Assembly (NCBI RefSeq): GCF_018991925.1
Contig: NW_024726235.1
Coordinates: 2,158,372-2,222,371 of the forward strand
DNA from: Homarus americanus
Taxonomy: Eukaryota; Arthropoda; Malacostraca; Decapoda; Nephropidae
Reading direction: 5' to 3'
DNA length: 64,000 nt
The notes under the pieces are model-generated. The model had not been told where the DNA came from. It ran no database searches and saw only the letters and a program-made list of their open reading frames with translations. Position 1 is the stretch's first letter. Every line of letters starts with the position of its first letter. The position numbers were made by a program, and so were the translations under genes. Positions 46,276-60,904 of this stretch are shown one piece after another.

Positions 46276-47760
46276 TCACGAAAAGGCCATGGTAAGGATA
46301 AAATCTTCACTGAAAGAAAATAAGGGAGAAGATTGTGGTGAGGGTAAGGGACAAATAGGTGACGACAGCAACGAAACAAGAAAACACAAACGTATTAATT
46401 TTTGTTATGCTATTTCTGCAGGAGACACATCTAGATTCATCATCATTATCCCGTCCAGAGAAGAAGACCATAGAAGATATATACTAAGATTAACTAGGAA
46501 ACTTAAGAACGTGATCTGCCATTGATAAGATACAAGGTACAGAACGTCCACAATTTTTAGTGTTTTACTAAATACAGTAATAGTCAGATGTTATTCTTGG
46601 TATGTAGGTCTTATACAACTTTTATGGGGTATTTATACTAACGTTAGACGAGTAAAAATTTCGGTACTGTAGTAGATAAATTTTCAAAGATACAGTAGTT
46701 ACAGGAGTAGTAGTAGCTAGAGGGTAAACTGTTCTAGAGGTGTTTTAAACGAAGTCAAATTAAAGAGATAAGATTTACTCTCGTCGTAGCCTTTGTAGTA
46801 ATAACCTTGCCTCATATATTGTTCTTAAAGTTCTATGTTACAGTGTCTATAAAGCTCTTTGTTATATTGTTATTAAGATTAAATTATAATGTTAAAAGAA
46901 ATATAAAAGTAGATTTTTCCCTTTTACTTCCTATACGACTCGGCGCGGTAGTGGTGGATAGGTGAAACTTTTTATAGAATGTCTAAACTCGTAGCCATAT
47001 ATGCTTCCATCACATGCTTGAGGTTATGTACTGTATTTTGAAAGGATTATAACATTTATATATTAGTATCTTGTGCAAACTAGCAATCAAAGTATACATA
47101 ATTATTTCATATATACGAGTATATATATTCATTCTTGAAAAATATGCTTTGGTATGGCAGTAATTGCTTCTTTATTTATCTAGAGCGAGTTTAAAATACA
47201 TAAAGTAGTTGGAAACGTCTTAGACTTCTTGTATTTTAATGAGAACTTGAGGTAGGGTGGCATTAGCTCCCCGCAGTACAGTAAGACTCGGGCGCTGGTA
47301 ATGAATCAACAACCTTACAAAAGACATTATGGTGAATTATAGTGCAAGCCCCCTGTCATAGGCCCCTGAACATGACAGAAATCCATCAACCATTCCAGGC
47401 TCTCAGTCTAGTTGCTGTCCTTGGATAGTACAGTAGGGCCTCGTGTTAGGTTTGGATCACTCTAGGCTTTGATAAATGTCTAACACCTAACTATGCTAGA
47501 TGTTTTGTTAAGAGAGTGATTGGAGATGGTTGTTTAAAGACATGTTAAAGATTATTATATCTGATATATATTATCTCTCTCTCTCTCTCTCTCGATTGCT
47601 GAATGCTACAAAATATAAAACCAAAAGCTTTAAATAATTGTTTACACCAGATGTAAGCTCGATGATTATTATCCTTTACCAATAAATAGTTACAAAAAGT
47701 AACTCATATTTGTGTTGTCATTGATTCCCTGTCTCTCTCTCTCCTAAGTTGCAGGAGGCG
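46056..47760 (+). promoter_or_regulatory. Presumed nan 3' UTR with poly(A) signals
   Basis: AATAAA occurs at 46226-46231 and 47681-47686. The second is followed within about 40 bases by TGTGTTGTCATTG, a GT-rich context suited to cleavage. Which is used cannot be told from sequence alone. Confidence 0.4.
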
Positions 47761-48853
47761 TATGATGAGAAACTGAATTAAACTATATAAAATACATTGG
47801 ATATTCCACTTTTGTCCTGTCTGAAAATCTGTCTTGTTTTATGAGTTAAATCTCTTGTTTTATGCGTTGAATCTGTTTTGTTTTATTAGTTAAATATGTT
47901 TTGTGTTGACAGATCACAGTAGTTAAACTGTCAGCTGACTGTATGGTAGTGTTAGTGGTAGGTGCTTGTCCATATTGGCTATTCTAACCTAGAAAAGCCT
48001 AACCCAAGCCAGTCTATATTGATGCCAGTTTTAATGAGCCCTAACTGTAATGGCTTTAAGTCCTAATGGGTTCCAGCTTTCTGAATCCTAGTCCTAATGG
48101 TTAACTTGGGGCCTATTTTCACGATTACACTTAACCATTTTGTTATAACAGATTCACAGCCAAATATTGTGACTCGAGACACTTTATACATATGCAGTTA
48201 CTGTGAAAACGACGCTGGGTTTGTTTACCTGAAGCACTTACAAAAAAATGGAAGCTCAGTAATCCATACTTCTCCTCTGAAGGCTTTAGTGCTTAATTTA
48301 TTCCTGTAATGTGTTGACGATTTGGGGGAAAATAACCTGTGTTAATTTACATACAGAAAATGACAATTCTTGAAACATTATTATTATTTTGACTTTTTTC
48401 ATAAAATTGGATTTTGTTTAAAGGTTTTTATACTAAGTGGGGGAAATACGTTGTGAATGTGATTTCTAAACTCAGGTGAAAGCGTTAGTTGGTTGGAGTG
48501 ATGGTAAGCGGTCTACTCGTTAAGACACCTCATAACTGAAGTTTATTGGTCGTCTTCGCTTCCCACCGACAGCCGGTATAATAAATTCACCTTCAACAGC
48601 ATCCATTAGTAATTTTTTATCGCATACGAACACACACACACACACACACACACTTAATCCATAGGTAGTGTTGCAAGGTTTGTGATGACATAAATTCGTC
48701 TCCCCAATAACAAAAATGGTGTTATATACTCCATTATATATACATACACCCACAAACACCACAATCAGTGTTGCCAAGTATTAAAAGGGAGAAGGTGTCA
48801 TCCTATCCCTTAATACAGTCTCCCCTTATTACCCGACTCCTCCAGGCGATGTT

Positions 48854-48857
<4 letters not shown>

Positions 48858-48884
<27 letters not shown>
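48858..48884. repeat. (CT)n microsatellite
   Basis: Perfect CT tract within a pyrimidine-rich stretch. Confidence 0.95.
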
Positions 48885-48887
<3 letters not shown>

Positions 48888-50345
48888 CCCTGGTATCGTC
48901 ACCTTTCTCTCTTTTTCCTTCTTTTATTCCTCGCCCTCTGCTCGTTCTTTCTTCCCCATTGCCTCGGGAATTTTACTGTTTTTTTTTCTTCTCCCTGTTT
49001 GCTCCTCCTTTTTACTTTCTGTCTCCTTTATCCTTCTCGTTCCCTTCTCTCTCCCTCTCTCCCTCTCTACCTCCTTAACCCGACACACCAAGATTATACT
49101 TTATACTCACATTGTTGTTGCTTCAGTTTACTTCAGGTTTACAAGGCAATGTTTCTGACCTAAAGCCGACCATTTCAGAGCTTCGGCGTGAAACAGTTCC
49201 CTTGGCGTCACTTAATACCTGTAGCTTACTTATGGAATACTTAAATGGCCCATCGTGTTACTTTATATGTAAAATACAGCCACTGCGCTTATACGTGTAG
49301 CTTACTTATGGGATACTTAAGACGGTCGGGGTACTTAAACTGTATGGGCCGTGGCGTCACTTTATACAGGGGATACATTCACCACACATATAGCGTACTT
49401 AAGGGATACTTATATGGTCTTAAGATAGTTGTAACTTACTTATAAGATACTTTACGATGGCCAGGATACTTAATTGGCCCTCACAGGAATCGTAAAGGAA
49501 AGAGGCACGCTTAAAGATCCATAAATATTACTGTACGGGATATTTAAATACTTACCATGTACTTAGATACTTATGGTACTCCGAATTTTCTTCTTCTTTT
49601 AATAGCCGACGGTATGTGTACTTTATACTATGTGTATACTGGCATCACGTATATGGTACTAGCACTATGTGTATATTGGCAGTACGTGTGTATTGATACC
49701 TCACCTGCTTCTTATCTGAGGTGAAGGAAAATACAGTATACACGAAGGCTGAAACGTCTACGCTATTTTTTTTTTAAATATTATAATGATAATATTGATT
49801 TACGTTATATAAGTCTCGTTTCTCGGACGTAGAATAATTTTATTGCGTCTGCTCCTGATCACTGAGTTACGACTTTCAAAAGATGTACCAGTTGTCAATG
49901 ATCATTCTTCTATAAGCTGTTACAATAAACTCCTTAAAATATATTTGAAATGAAATTGATATCATTTTTATAAAATTTTTTCGTTAATAATTATTTTTTC
50001 CTTTGTATAGCGTATTAAGGTTGAGATAAATTATGAATTAACAACTTTCAATCACAAAAGTGTAACTCCTACTTGAGGAAGCCATCAAAACATACCGGGC
50101 GTGTGGTGTCTGTGGCCGAGTTTATTTATCTTACAAACGAATTCTATTGAGTGCAATTGCGACTTTTAGTGTGCAGCGGTTTGAGATGAAAATATTTATT
50201 ATTGTGATGTTATTCAGGTAATGAAAAGACACAAGCGAATTGCAAACAACTATGTAAACAAAGATTAAATGCCCAGTCAGAGGGTTTAAAAGGAACGCTG
50301 TGAACTGTACTCGTGTTTGGAATATTTTAGTGTAGAGAACTCTTT

Positions 50346-50515
50346 TATAAATACGTGGACAAAAACAAAGTGTGGTGATACAGAGGTTTAGTGCTTTTAT
50401 TTTACGTAATTATCGGTGTTTCCAGTGTAACAGGTGAAGTGAGAAATGAGAAATGAGAACGGTGAGAGGTGAGGCTGTGACGTCACCCGCCAACCGACAC
50501 TAGCGCCACCCTATC
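50346..50515 (+). promoter_or_regulatory. Possible TATA promoter and non-coding first exon
   Basis: TATAAATA at 50346-50353 is followed by a transcript-like stretch ending at a good donor (CTATC before GTGAGTACC, 50516). The segment just before it is CpG-richer than its surroundings. There is no coding support; speculative. Confidence 0.2.
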
Positions 50516-52186
50516 GTGAGTACCTGAACTATGTAATTAAAATCCCATTAGCAAACTTATAGTTCTTTTTCTCTTACTACTACTACTATTACTACTACTA
50601 CTAATAATAATAATACTAATAATAACGGCAACTAAAAGCGATTATCCTAACACTAGTGGGTGTTGACTGGCTCCAACAATACACGTAAGATGGTGTTGCC
50701 GCACTGCCAAGCTGATCCATTGCTAAGGATATATCGTAAATTAAATTGAAAGAGTGTCAGGGCGGACACAAATTTTACACCAGAGTAAAATGTGATAAAA
50801 TATTTATGTAACACAACCACATTGCTATTCTACAATACTGTGTATATACAGTATACGTATATATTGTTTGGGCGAAGTCGGTACGCGTTAACCAATCATT
50901 CCTGTAACGGTGATCATGGTCACCTGATGATATTTTCACACATTTTAATTTTAATTTCCTTGTATACTATTTACTTATAAAAGAACAATTCGTGCTTCAG
51001 GTTACAGAGCCCCCTTACTGCCATACGATCATTTTGATAAATTGACTCTCTTGTGGTGATGATTTAGACATTTTCTGCATTTGAAATTCAATTGATTTCA
51101 TACACTGGAATATATAATATAAATGTAAGGGTAAATTTTACTAGTCTTTACTAAAACAGAGACTATGTAAGCGGTAATTTAATATTCCTAAGGAGCAGGT
51201 TTGTGTTGTCATGTAGCTAGGCTCGAGTTTTTTCTATATGTAGATACTAGGCTAAGCTAACTCAGCTCGGTGATTGATAAAAAACCACAGACAAAAATAA
51301 CGACAAAAATCAACAAGCAAACCTACCCTCAGTTCATTTACATTACCAGTGTTAAAAGTAAAACTTCATTTCCTGTGACTAATGTACGTATTTCCTAGCC
51401 AAAGTTGTGACATTAAGACATCCCGGAAATTAAATGTACTGTAACCAGGTGGCGTCATCCTGTAAGACATGACCTTGGACTTAGAGAAATAAGATTCAAT
51501 AGCAAATTATTTTCTGGAATTAAGACTCAAAAGTTTAGCTTTGATATTCTTTATGTTCTAAGCTTCTTAACGAACACACATGAACAGTGACTAAGAGGAT
51601 TAACGAACCACTTTACGAAGATTGAGAGAGTTAGATAATTTATTTTTAAATGTCATTGAGGATATTGTGAGTTTGTGTTATGTGTATGTTATAACGTTGT
51701 ATAATATAATGAGTTGATGTAATTTGTGTAGAAATGCCAAGGGAATATTCTAATCACACACACACACACACACACAAACACACAAACACACACGTATGTT
51801 CAGTTTTCTGTTCAATTAAACGAGTAAATTGTGTTTTTAATCTTATAAACTTCAGGGAAACAAACGTTGCCAGGCTGGAGTTAAAACATTTTCCGCTCCG
51901 CACAGTGCTACCAGAACGCATTGCCACAACTATATAACTATACTAAACTAACTCAATTGTTACATACTGAACTATGATGCATTTTTGAGGCACTTGTTTC
52001 TTATATTATTTTTATGTTGTCATTATTATAGTTTTTTATTATACTTGTTGTGGTGTTAATACTCGTAGTTTACTCTTTTTTTTAAAGTAGTTGTTTCTGT
52101 AGCTTTTGTTGTAATGTAGTTGTTGTTGTTATAGTTGTTATTATTTTTGTAGATATTTTAGTTGATTGTGTAGTGGTACCGGGTAA

Positions 52187-52187
<1 letters not shown>

Positions 52188-52278
<91 letters not shown>
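52188..52278. repeat. (ATT)n microsatellite
   Basis: Perfect ATT tract of about 90 bases. Confidence 0.97.
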
Positions 52279-54134
52279 GTATTTGAGTTATGCACAAATT
52301 GAAAGTGTTCAGTAAAGATTTATCTCCCTTTTAGAAAACTGAGGTGAACTTATAAGCCAAGCTCAACACGTTAATTTTCCCCTCCAAGACAAAAGACTTT
52401 CTTAACGCTATTATCCACAAGTGATTATTCTCGTGAATTTGGTCTTTCTTATTTGTTTTCTAAATGTGTTTAATATCTCACCACCAGCCGCTGCGCCTTT
52501 TATGCTGCTTCACTTTCAGGAGTCAATTTTTGTTCTCGTAGTTTCGTTTGGAAAATGTTTTGAAATCGCGTTATTATTAATATTCTTCTTCTTCTTCTTC
52601 TTATTATTATTATTGGTAGTAGTGGTGGTAGTAGTAGTAGAAGAATATTATCCACCTTTTATATATAATCAATAATTTATATGTTTCGTAGGTACGTATT
52701 TTTTTTTAACCCTAAACAAACGAAATTCAGGAAACTGATTGAAAACTTGGAAGACGCCTGAGAGACTTAGGAACTAAGTTTATATGGGATCTGGGGGATG
52801 AATATATACGTATGGAAACTTCTGTCAGAACATATTATGTTAGCCAATCAAAACAGTCGAATAATGCAGTTCGTGGTTATTATTGGCTGCTTCAGAGTAG
52901 GATTATATTTTGGCAGATTATATATGTATGATTCTAGCTTTTAGTGAATTATTGATGCCTTTAAATCTCGGGGTCTGTAGAATAATTATCGTGCCGCTTT
53001 CTCTTGAGGTTCAGAATTTAACTCTTGGCTGGGCGGACGTGAGTGACCATCTCTTGGGGGTTTTGAACGTCAGTAAAAGCTCATCGGGTTGACCATGAGT
53101 GATCAGTTCTGTGGGCTGAAGCAAAGTAATAAGGTCATGGATTTGATGTGACCGAGAACACGTGGCTAAACACACAACCCTTCTCTTATATACTGAAGTT
53201 CTCTCCCGCACGAGCCAATTACCTAGTTTCCGTGTGATTACGTCGTTCGTGTTTGCTCTTTTGGCTGATGGAAGCGCGACCTTTATCCTCCTGTCGGTGT
53301 CCGTCGTCGTTTGAGCATGAAGGTCACGCCAATGTTCTGATGCAGTGGATGAATTCACCGATGGACTCAGTCTTTCTCTCTCTCTCTCTCTGGACGCCCG
53401 AGTCACCTGGATTTCCAGGAATTTACTGTGTTGACTAAGAAAGGAAAACATTGGAATTCAGTGCGGGTTGAGTTATACGACCAGTCTCATGAATCACTGG
53501 TATTTGTTGTATGAGTACGTCGGTCTGCAGTTTTCAGTGTTGTGGTCATTAGCGTTTGTGAATTTAGAACGAATTGGAATAATCAAGATCGGTTCAAGTC
53601 AGGGATAAACTAAATAGGATTTCGGTGCTTCATTCATTCAACTTGCATCTTGCTCAATTGAGGTAAAGGAAGCATTTGATCACTCAAGTTTATATAGATC
53701 AAATATTACGCAGAGATAACTTGTGCACGTCAGGTTAGTATTTGGAAGGCTCTCAATGAATCAGATGTTAGTTCTCTCTCTCCGCTACAACCAATGTATA
53801 TCTGGAGGGATCAATTATCAAGCTTGGATGTGTGTGGGAATTGTTTGCGTCAGAGCTGGGTTCCTGGGTACCTACAGTAAAAGACATCAGTTTGATTTCA
53901 CACTGACTGGAAATGGTGAAAGCGTAGAATTCGGTATTGCTTGAGATACACGCAGACCCTTGAATACATTCTCTATAATATTGTGGTGCTCCTCCTAACA
54001 GGCTCAGGCTATAGATTCCTACTGAATTATTGGGCTTATTCATAAGTGAAAAGACACATATACTCGAATCTCTTGTGTATACGCAAACCCACAGACATAC
54101 ATACAAAGACAATCACAGAAAAGGGGCAAATAGT

Positions 54135-54236
<102 letters not shown>

Positions 54237-54812
54237 ACTGCTAAAGGCCACTGGCAAAGTTTTTAGATGATAAACTACCCACTGAGTTAAATTAATCTTG
54301 AGAGGTCAGAGGTCATCAGAAGCCTCGACCTTTAATGATAATAGAACAGTGAAGTTAATCCGTAAAAAAAATAAAGGGATTAGGGTATAAGAGTTATAAA
54401 TGATGAGGGTAATTAGCACATTTATGCCGAACCTATTTTTAGCTTCAATTAGTTTGTATGCATTAGGGTTAATCTGATTACTTCATCTGTATAATGTGAA
54501 CTGTGAATGGGTCTGTAACTTTGCTCTTTGGAGATGTGAAGGCGGTCGAGTGCAGTGTCGGCCAAAAGCTGCGTTAGTGAGTGCTTGTGTAGGAGAATGT
54601 TAGGGGTGAAGGGTAAAAAATTTTCTCAGTTTGCCAGTCAGTTTGTCAGTCATTCCTGGAGTTAACAGCCGCAGGTAGAGACGCTTAAGACGCTTAAGAG
54701 GTCATTTGGTCAAGGGAAGTCATGTGACCTATATAACCCCCCACTAAGCTCCGCCTCACTGTTGTTCTCAGGGCAGATTCAGGTGTGCTGGTTGGTTGCT
54801 GAGGGAGACGTG

Positions 54813-54813
<1 letters not shown>

Positions 54814-54853
<40 letters not shown>
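54814..54853. repeat. (AC)n microsatellite
   Basis: Perfect AC tract; a second one lies at 55085-55126. Confidence 0.96.
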
Positions 54854-54854
<1 letters not shown>

Positions 54855-55083
54855 CCCAACCTTATTACTGCCCACTGCTTGTCCTGTGGCGAGACTAAGA
54901 TAACAACCACAACAACATCCAATCAACCATAATAATAACAACAACTACAACAAAAAAGAACTACAACAACAACCTCCATAACCACAACAACAATTACAAC
55001 TACGAACTCTTTTATCATTTCACAATCCTCGTTGGCAATTATATCAACACAATGGGATAAATCCAAGCCAATTGATTTTCCTA

Positions 55084-55127
<44 letters not shown>

Positions 55128-56727
55128 TAAGAACAGGTGTTATGACAGAAATTTCGAGAATTAATTAAGAACGAGATAGAATTTGGCTCATTGGAATTAT
55201 TGCACCAATTGTTTACCTCTCAGATCCTGGGATTTTGTGTTAATTAATGTTGAGGTGTACTCGAGGGATTGTTTGTTTACTTTAACAGCTGATGGAAGGT
55301 AAACAAGTCAGGGAGTTGAGAGTCTTAGGAGGTTTTCTTTTGCGATTATGAAATGGATTGAAGGATGTGTCAGATAGATAGATAGATAGGGTGAGAGAGA
55401 GTGTTATAAAATGGGAGAAGCAGTTAACGAGAGAGAATCACAAATAAACACACACACACACACACTACATTAAGATATCAACCAAAGGGATAATGAATTA
55501 AACTCCAGGTATTACTAGAAGTGGAATATTTATTATTTCATCTGGATGTTGTTTAAGGAGTGAGGAGGAGGCGGCCATGACCTTCAGCCTAGCACAGTAT
55601 ACAGGGTGTGACGAGGTGGGGTGACCATGGTCTGTGCCTTACCTCAACTCAACACTGGAAGCATAAGATAGATGAAGCACTCAGTACCCATTAGATATCA
55701 TGACTATTATTATTATTATTATTATTATCGCCTAAGAAAAGGTTTTATATATATATATAAAATTTATATATAAGAAATAAAGTCTCATGACAATTATGTA
55801 AAACAACGGAAGTTAATATCACAGAAAATATTATTGCCTATAGCAGTATAAATAATAATGTCAAATATACATATATGTGCATTATTTCCTTTTAAAGTAC
55901 AGTTCATTAGTGTTTTCTTTTATATATAACTCTCCCAAAAGTCCGACAACTGAGTCTTTCCAGTATTACCTGTTTCATCACCTGTTGATTTGATTTGTCT
56001 TAATAATAATAATAATGAGAAAATCCCTAAAAAGTCATAAATATCAACTACCTTATTTTTGATTACTAAATAGGAACGTAATTTATACCTATGGCGAGTT
56101 TTTTATTTAATTTTATTTTTTCCAATAATCAAAGATGATAATATGGAAAGAAAGCTTGTCTATATACATTATGTATGTGTATGCCCCAATGAAGTCGATA
56201 AGTTGTCTTAAATTAGATATGAAATAAAGTGAGTATAGTAGGAGTTTGATTGTCACCTCAAGAAAAAAAATCAGCTCAAAATAATACAAAGTGGGTGATT
56301 ATTTATCTCTCTATAATCTTTTTCCTATCTATAATCCTCATGTAAACCATCCTTCTATCTAGGACTCTCATTAGCAAAAGGCTCCTCTAACTAGCAGAAC
56401 TCTACTAGCAGGGCCTCTTAACTAGCATTTGCAGAGGACAAACACTAGAAGATTGGTCCGGCACTTAATAACTTGTTCTCAAAGGCGTCATCTTGCCTCT
56501 CGTAGGTCACCCCAAGCAAGATGGTCTTTTATCGTCTCTAACACCACTGGAAGTAAATCTCTCCATTACTACCGTATTTCATGACGGGCGGCACTAACGC
56601 TATGGTGGCTGCGGCGGCGGTAATACGGGATGGCTTGACGCGAGTGTGTAGCTGCGCGGTAAAGCACGTTATGCTAAACTTAAGCTTTTAATTGCTTACT
56701 GAGGAACATGCACGCAGATACTCCAGC

Positions 56728-56730
<3 letters not shown>

Positions 56731-56772
<42 letters not shown>
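56731..56772. repeat. (TA)n microsatellite
   Basis: Perfect TA tract; self-complementary and able to extrude a cruciform (inference). Confidence 0.97.
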
Positions 56773-56776
<4 letters not shown>

Positions 56777-57299
56777 ATGAGATGAAAGGCTTTATCATCT
56801 CCGAGTTCCAATTTCGTACTAGGATCTGATAACAAATTCTTTCAAAAACAGAACTCGCTGAGGATCTAAAAAATAGTAAATGTTTATGATTTTTTGATTA
56901 TCGATAAAAAATCTCGTTTACTCGTTATTGGAACTGAAGTCGTCGCTGACTTTGCCGATACAGTATTTGCCAAAGTTTGCAGAGGCAGAAAATATCTAAT
57001 TTTTGGTGGAAAGTTTCTGCTGGGTCAGAATTAATACAAGCTCCCAGTTAGCATTGGACGATTAATTAAACGTATTTTTAGATACATACATACTGTACAT
57101 ACACACACACACATGTATGCGCATGTAAGCACACACGTACATACATACACAAACGTCCACACTTACTATATGTATATATTGGCAGGAAGTAGGCATGGCA
57201 GGAAGAGCAGTATAAGCCAGCAAGTGCAAGCCATGGTGGAGGGAGGCCAAGGATGTCACGAGTGTCATGAAGTGTCTCTAAGTGTCATGCCGTGCCACT

Positions 57300-57715
57300 G
57301 AGTTTTACGGGGGGTATCATGGGATCACAGGGACTTAGGTGTCATGCGTGTCACGGATGTAGTTGGGTGTCACGGATGTCATGGGGGTGTCACGGATGTC
57401 ATGGGGGTGTCACGGATGTCATGTGGGCCAATCGGTTGTTGAGGAGGGTCATGGGTCATGTCATGGGATCTGATGGGGCGTCGTGGGGTGTCATGGGGGT
57501 ATTGTGGGGAGTCAGGATGTCAGGATGTGCCACGGGGTGTTATGGGGGTCAAGGGGTGTCATGGGGTGTCATAAGGGGTCATAGGGTGGTGGGGTCTGGG
57601 ATGTCGTAGGGTGTCAAGGGGTATCACGCTATTTGGTTGGGTGTCACATTGTGTCATGGGTTGTCATGGGTGTGTCATCGGTTATCGTGGGGTGTCAAGG
57701 GGTGTCAACAAGGAT
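57300..57715. repeat. GGGTGTCATGG minisatellite
   Basis: Degenerate units; TGTCACGGATGTCATGGGGG is repeated perfectly near 57368-57422. Confidence 0.88.
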
Positions 57716-57879
57716 GAGGGTGGGAGGGAAGGCACTCAGTATCACCAAAGAGAAATAAAATCGATCTGCCTTAGCTGTGACTCCTGTGAGGGTAGAGAAG
57801 CTTGGCAAAGTATCTTGGTAATATCTAAGACAGGTTGGAAGCATCTTGAGGGACGAAATCGAATTTAGACATTCCTTAT

Positions 57880-58130
57880 AATGACGTCACATACGTAAAC
57901 AAGCACCTAATGGCGTCACATACGTAAACAAGCACCTAATGACGTCATGTCCGCAAACAAGCTTACGTTACATCCCCCAACAAGCACTTGATGTCATGTT
58001 TGGAGACTAGCACTTCAAGACGTCACAAACAAGCACAATACAACTTCACGTCCGTAAGCAAGCAAACAAATAATTCACATTCGTAAAGCAAGCACATAGG
58101 ACGTCACATCCCTACGCAAGCACAGTTCAT
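57880..58130. repeat. 30-bp repeat with CGTCAC/TGACGTCA motifs
   Basis: Unit contains CGTCACATACGTAAACAAGC then ACCTAATG. Two or three near-perfect units decay into about five more. Several carry TGACGTCA or GACGTCA. Confidence 0.85.
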
Positions 58131-58602
58131 ACGGGCGTTTGTCTACGACACCAAAACTTTCTTAAATGTGTATGTTTGAGTTTGTTTACTTAAGAGATAC
58201 GGAGGAATTTGGACGTTTTTGAATGAACACCAACACTTTATTTACGAATTAAAGAAAGTAATTTTCTCTCTATTCATGAATGTAAAAAAGATTAACTCTC
58301 TAGAACTAAGAAAATCTAATCCACTCTATGGATAAGAAAATCAAATTAATTTTTGCTTATAAATCAACAAATCCAATTCATTATATACATTAGATTAAGT
58401 CTTTGAACTATCACTAACTCGGGCTGTTATGGCGAATAGAATCATATAGGTGCAAAAGCTCTCTTGCCTTACTCAGTGTAGTTAGTTAAGTGTGAGTATG
58501 TGAGTACTAAGCGTTGATTATACCTGCGTGAGACACCTGTCGTGAGGGATAGCAGGTGAGACCTTAAACCTATGCAGATGGTTTTATAAATAGAACATAT
58601 CT

Positions 58603-58795
58603 CTCTCTCTCTCTCTCTCTCTTTCTCATATTTTTTGTATCTCTATATCACTTTTTTTATTTCGATCTCACTCTCTCCCTCTTTCTCGACTTCACTTTAT
58701 CTTTGTATCACATTCTTTCTCTATGTCTCACTCCCTCTATCTCGATCTCACTTTATCTCTATATATCTTTCTCTATCTCTATCTCTCTAGTCTAG
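58603..58795. repeat. (CT)n and degenerate TATCTCTATCTCAC repeat
   Basis: CT tract followed by imperfect ATCTCACTTTATCTCTAT-like units. Confidence 0.85.
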
Positions 58796-58974
58796 ATAAA
58801 TAAAACATTCATAGTGACGATAACAATAACCAGTGTAAATCGGATTGGTTTTTTTGTTTTTTGTGTATGTGTGTTTGTTTTGGTGGATGCCGTGGTGGTC
58901 TGTGTAATGGCGTGGACTATTATTATTATCATTATTATTATCATTATTTTTGTTCTCATAGCACCAGTGTTATG

Positions 58975-59430
58975 GCTACGTGGGGATTGTTCTTAACGCA
59001 CTAGTGGCCACGCTTGGTTTGTTCTTGTACTGTGCATATGAATGGCCACACTGGATTTTTCTTATACACACGAATGGCCACGTTGAATTTTTCTTATACA
59101 CGTGAATGGCCACATTGAATTTTTTCTTATACACGCGAATGGCCACATTGAATTTTTCTTGAACACGAAAATGGCCACACTGGGTCATTATTATACACAG
59201 GAATGGCCACACTGGATCTTTCTTGACCACGCAATTGGCCACACTGGGTTATTCTTATATACACGAATGGCCACATTGGATATTTCTTGAACACATAAAT
59301 GGCCACATTGAATTATTCTTATACACACGAATGGCCACACTTGATCGTTTTTAAACACATTAATGGCCACACTGAATTATTCTTATACACACGAATGGCC
59401 ACACTGGGTCACTCTTGAACACATCAGTTA
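58975..59430. repeat. ~33-bp minisatellite, ~13 units
   Basis: Unit contains GAATGGCCACATTGAATT and TTCTTATACACAC, with alternation of TTATACAC and TTGAACAC. Confidence 0.93.
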
Positions 59431-60904
59431 CCAGAGTACATCATTTTGGAACACAACAGCGGCTAAGTAGAATGGGGTGAATATTAATCATGACGTACCT
59501 TTAACCACGTTTGGCTCACTCTCGAATACCTCTCACTTAGGTCTTGTACCTCCTGAGAAGAACCATCACAGCATCCACAAAAGCCTCGGGAATTAGAAGA
59601 AAAAAAAAAATATATATACGCTAATCTATAACAAAACGCATTGCTGTTGAAACTTCTTCAGGATATCAAATACAGGATGAATCAAAGCGATATCATGAAG
59701 AGGTCAGTCAGGTCACATCTGTCTGCCTCTGTCTCTCTCTGACCAGCTACTGAGGACCACTAACGTAGAGCCACTTGTGGATAGTATTTTCACCTGCCCT
59801 AAACATCCGGCCAGCTGCTGAGAGCTATTGACAGAAAAGTCAAACGTGAGGTGATTGTGAGTATATGAAAAAATGTAGACATGTGGGTTGGTGGAGTCAT
59901 GTGGCGTCAGCTGCAGTACACCGCCGACCACTGTGGGCGGTGGGCCACTGTAGGGCTTTGAGCTTGTCAGGAAAATTCACTTTTTCATATAACTTGTAAC
60001 TCATCTGTGTTGCTTTTTGGGGGAAGGTTCGTGTTTCTTGATATGGCAGTTATTGTCTGACATTATATGGTTTGTTTATTTACCTTTATTATTATGACTT
60101 TTGTGAAGACTGCGTACTGCATCACAAAGGTGATTACAGGGATCAAGGCGGGAATGATCTTGTAATTATTCTTTGAATGGAAAACATGAAGACTCAGAGG
60201 TAGTATTACGTTCAGTGAATGAGGCGTGCGTGCCTACTACTGGGTAAAAATACAACTGTCAAAGATAATCATTGAAATGTTGATCAGGTGTGACGAGTGT
60301 ACTGTACTGTACGGTCGTCGCCGGTGTAGAAGTTACTGAAAGCGGTGGACTGATATTAAATAAGAGTTATCTGTGGTGATGTTTGTGCTGTGATGCCGCT
60401 AATGACGAGGATTGAGAGTGGTACTTGATGCCAGGTCCACAAAGTTGAGGCGAGGAAGCGGTAATGTTTTGTGCTGTAATCTGAAGGTAGTGAGAAGATT
60501 AAAGTGTATTATAACTACCATCTTGGAATTACTATAGTGGGTGTAATTGCTGCACTATGTGGTCGGCTTACAGATATCGCGAAATATTTTTTTTTGGTGT
60601 GTGCATTTTTTTTGAGCATGAGAGACAGTTTATAGTGACGTGACTTTACGGTATTGGGTCTAGCTGTTCAGGAGACTAAACGCTGGAGACAAGTACAACG
60701 GCAGACTAAAGATGGCGGCTTGTTGTCTCAGCTCTCCAAGGGTGATTAAACGGACGACGTGTGGTGGAAGGTGGTGGTAGTAGTAGCGTGGCGTGTTGGT
60801 TGGCTACTTGTGGATCGTGCAGCGGGCGTGGTGGTGGCGGGCGTGGATGGTGGTTGTGGTTGGGCGTGGTGGTGTCGTGGCGTGTAGTTGGCGCTTCACA
60901 TGGA

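Noticed and set aside
53011..53451. 146-codon minus-strand frame
   Set aside because: No recognisable motif, a (GA)n-derived Arg-Glu run near the start, and no splice context; could be chance.
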